Below are positions 60,545 to 64,000 of a stretch of DNA of 64,000 bases, piece by piece. How positions within the stretch are numbered: the first letter of the stretch is position 1; each line of letters starts with the position of its first letter. Source of the stretch: Polytrichum commune. Taxonomy: Eukaryota > Streptophyta > Polytrichopsida > Polytrichales > Polytrichaceae. The position numbers were made by a program, and so were the translations under genes. The stretch covers positions 7,070,001-7,134,000 of the forward strand of contig OX485806.1 of the NCBI GenBank assembly GCA_950295325.1, read 5' to 3'. The notes beneath the pieces were generated by a model. It saw nothing but the letters and a program-made list of their open reading frames with translations, made no database searches and was not told where the DNA came from.

Positions 60545-60735
60545 ATTTTGGTTCGTGTTACTAGTGACTGGTGACTATAGTGTCTACTCTCGAAAGGGAG
60601 GAGTAGATCTTCACCTCCATACCTTTGTCCTGTGGGCATTGGATTGGAGGAGGATCGAACAGACACTTCATTCACGTCGGTCTCTTCGGAGACCGAAGTT
60701 TTTCTCTCTTTCTCTCTCTGCTTTGGAAAGCCGAG
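60545..60735 (+). repeat. Hairpin-bearing repeat (family H) between retroelement copies
   Basis: Contains GATCGAACAGACACTTCATT, then a perfect 7-bp hairpin CGGTCTC-TTCG-GAGACCG (60,679-60,696), GAAGTTT and (TTTCTCTC)n. About 60 bp match the inverse of 49,822-49,890. The GATCGAAC string resembles, weakly, a pol III B-box. It may be a SINE or a retroelement UTR. The homology of copy 3 begins just after it. Confidence 0.65.
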
Positions 60736-60739
60736 GTCA

Positions 60740-61518
60740 TAACCAACGCCCAAATTACCCAAACTCTAAAATTAAGATATGCTCAATACGTGGGCAACTA
60801 TAGAAAAAATACCTTTTGGACCCTCACACACCAAAACCCTAATGACATGTTGTGCCTAATAATGATAGACACATGGCCACACCTCCTATCAACATGTGAG
60901 AACTCACACATAAAAAACCTAAGAATATCACGCCACAACAAAGCAATGCACCTCATTGCCCAAACACTACGAGCCAACAAATCTACCCAGTTCTTCACAT
61001 TGACCAATACATGTAGCTTTAACAACAAACCACCTAACTCAACCATCCCGGAATGGCGATTGAAATGCACATGCACACACACAACATGCAAATGCCAAGT
61101 GAAACTAAGACCATACATCCTATGCATAATAGGAGCCCCAAACCAAATAAAAACACCAATATCACCCTCCCTTACACTCACAATCCAACACATAGAATTT
61201 ACATATTGTCGTGATAGATTTCTTGACCAAGTCCTCGAACAAAAACACACCAAGTATGACCCACTAATTAACATTGTACAAAATAGTGGATGGAAAATCA
61301 ACCCTCTCATTACCATCACACTCGGATTGAGAGGAGGAGCCACACATGAACACTGCATCAAAAAAGTCACCAACCTAAACACCCCAAAATCAAATATTAA
61401 AACCCTTATAAAAAGAATACACCAAAACCCCATCAAATATCACACATATCTAGTCTTAAACAAAAGAAAACTTGACAACAAACAAGCACCCGTCCTCCCC
61501 CCAATGAACTTGGGATAA
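60740..61518 (+). mobile_element. Retroelement ORF, copy 3 (C-terminal third)
   Basis: An open frame whose part from about 60,740 matches copy 2 from about residue 615 on. It holds DTWPHLLSTCEN and ISRHNKAM (zinc-finger end), FTLTNTCSFNN, the Cys cluster CTCTHTTCKC, QHIEFTYCRDRFLDQVLEQK and WKINPLITITLGLRGG. It then runs to TAA at 61,516-61,518. The first CxxC of the zinc finger has eroded. The PCIF1-like and RNase H parts are absent. Divergence from copy 2 is high, so it comes from a different subfamily. The part of the frame before 60,740 is the hairpin repeat, not ancestral coding sequence. Confidence 0.75.
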
Positions 61519-64000
61519 CTACTCTACTACCAGAGCCCACCTCCTAAAGGAGGCATAACACCCTATGTCGCATCATGATTAACTGTGATCAACATACAAC
61601 TAACGGGCTCACATTAATGCCAGTTCCTAGATACGAGCATTACTATGATTTTATATATGTTCATGGGTTGCGTATGGATGAACTTTTGAAATGCTTATAC
61701 ATACTTTATTGAGTTATAAATAATAGACTACCAGTCATTCTGTGATGAATGTAATCTCTTATTAACGCCATTAATTTGTTAAATTTATTTATTTTTATTA
61801 TTTTTAGTAGAGGCAACCTTTCCTATTATAAATGTGAATAAAGGTCTCAATTTAACCATTAAGAGGGATGTAATTAAGTAAAAATAGACTAAGTTAAAGT
61901 CTAAGTCTAAAATATAACATGTTGAATTTTATTATAGTATCTTAAAATAAAATTGTATGATAAGATCCTCCAATAAAATGTGTAGAGTTGATTATGATAG
62001 TAATATGGCAGATGTTTTGATTGTATTTTCATTATTCAACATTTCTTATATAAAATTAACACAAATATAAGTATTTGAGTTATTCTGATCATGTTTTAAT
62101 AGTATAACATTTAAGTAATCATTGAGTTCACATTCCTCCCATAAAATTTAGGCATATCAAAACTGCATCGACAGATTTGCCCATAGATTTGAGACAACTT
62201 TTTTAAAACATATGCATATTTACTTAAATATGTCATTGTCCATCTTTTGAATGAAAATGTAGACATTTGGATTATGACTACGGTATATATATGGATTTAT
62301 GGGTTTTTCTATCGACATCATGGATGGAAAAATGATGGATTATTATAATATTATATTTGTAGGGTCAATAATTAACCCCTAAATCCATGAGAGACCAAAA
62401 ATGACCAAAATTTGAGGGTCTTGGACTCGAATGAGGTGTGCAACTTCTTAAGGTGGATGTGAAGTGTCAATCAACATTAATGATTTTGATTTGTTATCTA
62501 GTGCCCCAAATTTCGTTGGATTTGAACAAAATCTTAATCTAATGGATTTTTTCAAAGTGACCATGTGCCAAAACAGTTGTCAGCCATTGTTTTTGAAAAC
62601 ATGCCCTGCAATGATGTTGTGCCATGTGTGGCAATGCATAGCCCGAGGTAAGATGTGGGCAAGTCCATGTTGAGGCCGGGGGAAAACATGTTTTGGGCTC
62701 TGCCCTTGATTTCGTTGGTTTGCGTGCCAAACCATTTGGGTTCCCCATAACACCACCAACCCACAAACATCCCACCTTTACACACTGGTCCAAGTGCCAT
62801 TGCCTTACAACTAAAAGTTTGCTCAAAGCCTACAATGCAAAGGAGGCATTGAATTCGGGCCCCCAAATGGATGCGGAGGCCGAGCATCGGTAGTGTTGCT
62901 ACTACACAAGAGTAGAAGTTCGGAAGCTCTTCATCAAGCAATGAGAGTGGTAGATCGGAATAATTCCCAAACCCATGCTTGTGCAAGAGAAGGGTTCGAG
63001 GAGGAGGTGGGCCAAGGACCTCTTTTTGGCTCTGCTTGACCCCAGTGCCATGCTTGCCTTTCACAAAAATTGTCTAAATACACCTGGGAATGTGTCACAT
63101 GACAAAAGAACGCTAAAATGTGCTTGGAAAGCTATGAAATGTTGCAATGAATCTTTATATTACATGTTCTACCTACCTACTATTGGAATGGGTAAATACA
63201 ATTTTGTGGCTACCCAAATAAAATGTGATTTTGGATGCAAAATGGAGTCATTCACATTGCAAGGGCTCTCAAAAAATCACATGTCATGTGGTCATCCATT
63301 CGCTCATGTCAGCAAGATTAAAAAAAAATTAAGTAGGTGCCTTGCCTTGTATCCCTTCACACATACTCTAAAGTCTCACACATTTTGACACATGGATAGT
63401 TATTATTTTCCCACATAACACCTATAGTGTTCCACATTATATCCATATGTTTGGATGATGAAGAACACCTTCAAATTTCACTTCAAAAAATCTCAACTAG
63501 AAAGTGTGATTTCAAACCTATTTTGGGAAGAATGCAACCTAGGGATCTATGGGTAAAAAAAGGCTCAAGTACATGATGCACAATGTGAAGACAATATACT
63601 CAAAGCCACTAGAACAAGTCCATAAGTTTTGTTCATTTGATGTTGGATTGTCCCAATTTAGGGCACACCTCCATGAGCCAACCAACTTGGTGAAAATCAC
63701 TAACTTATTTGTGAAATAAAAAAATTGACCCTCTTCCACAAGGAAATATGAGGTTATTTACCCTAGAGAGTGAGAATGAACAACCAACACATAAATTAGA
63801 AGTAATCCAAATTTTAGGAGATGCATGTGCGGTAGGGGGGGGGGGTACAATTGCCTTTTTTCTAGAATATGAGAATGCCTTTATTTTCATGATACAAGGA
63901 GCCAATAGAATCAAAATCCCTATGTAGGGAAAATAACATAAAGTCTATAATTGAGTGGCCACAACACAAAGAATGCAACTGCATGAAAAGGAAGGAGGAA
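61519..64000. other. AT-rich flank, no gene recognised
   Basis: The first 100 bp are probably copy 3 3' UTR. After that the sequence is AT-rich. From about 62.46 to 63.1 kb it is more balanced, with an open minus-strand frame (63,064-62,552) that has no recognisable domain. No repeat ends were defined. Confidence 0.4.

Noticed and set aside
60640-60715. Hammerhead-type ribozyme
   Set aside because: A hairpin and a GAAG follow-on are present, but the CUGANGA core is absent in both copies.
60798-61436. 212-codon minus-strand ORF
   Set aside because: Antisense shadow of retroelement copy 3; the plus-strand frame has homology to copy 2, this one has none.
62552-63064. 170-codon minus-strand ORF as a gene
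   Set aside because: No recognisable motif and no splice or codon support.

Overview
This is a gene-poor, transposon-rich stretch of nuclear DNA from a land plant. The evidence is spliced genes with GT/AG introns, a SERK-type LRR receptor kinase, a 17-exon NOP2 with a telo-box upstream, and many short inverted-repeat elements. The intronless TKL kinase and the overall texture suggest a seed-free plant, perhaps a moss, but this is inference. No prokaryotic, organellar, tRNA or rRNA sequence was recognised.

Layout: 1-5215 (+) holds the last seven exons of a SERK/BAK1-like receptor kinase, with its 5' half outside the window. 5.2-11.4 kb is non-coding and includes a 950-bp non-autonomous hAT-type element with an 8-bp target duplication. 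11,430-17,377 (-) is a complete NOP2/NSUN1-type rRNA cytosine-5 methyltransferase; its 17 exons sum to exactly 666 codons including the stop. 17.4-23.9 kb is a field of MITE-like elements, a 520-bp pogo/Tigger remnant and a 3 x 156-bp tandem repeat. 25,790-27,643 (+) is an intronless 617-aa TKL-like kinase. 29.6-33.3 kb (+) is a spliceable receptor-like gene whose kinase has lost HRD, DFG and APE and which ends in an IQ-like helix. 35.5-38.2 kb (+) is the eroded relic of a second SERK-like gene. 38-56 kb is repeat country with at least five dispersed inverted-repeat families, two tandem arrays and a dead hAT-like transposase (-).

56.3-61.5 kb (+) is the most unusual region. It holds three same-strand, partly overlapping copies of an A/C-rich, G-poor retroelement protein. 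Its order is a PCIF1-like region, an RNase H1 domain, a CCHC zinc finger and a Cys-rich tail, with no reverse transcriptase. The longest copy has an open frame of 774 codons and continues for about 95 more codons past a single in-frame TAA. The RNase H catalytic Asp of the TDS motif is Asn in both copies where it can be read. A short repeat with a tetraloop-type hairpin lies between copies 2 and 3 and recurs inverted near 49.8 kb with a compensated base-pair change.

The genes show no operon-like cooperation. The SERK and RLK genes would act at the plasma membrane, NOP2 in the nucleolus and the TKL kinase probably in the cytosol. Exon boundaries were placed by hand from splice consensus, frame and family homology; repeat boundaries are approximate unless a target duplication is given.
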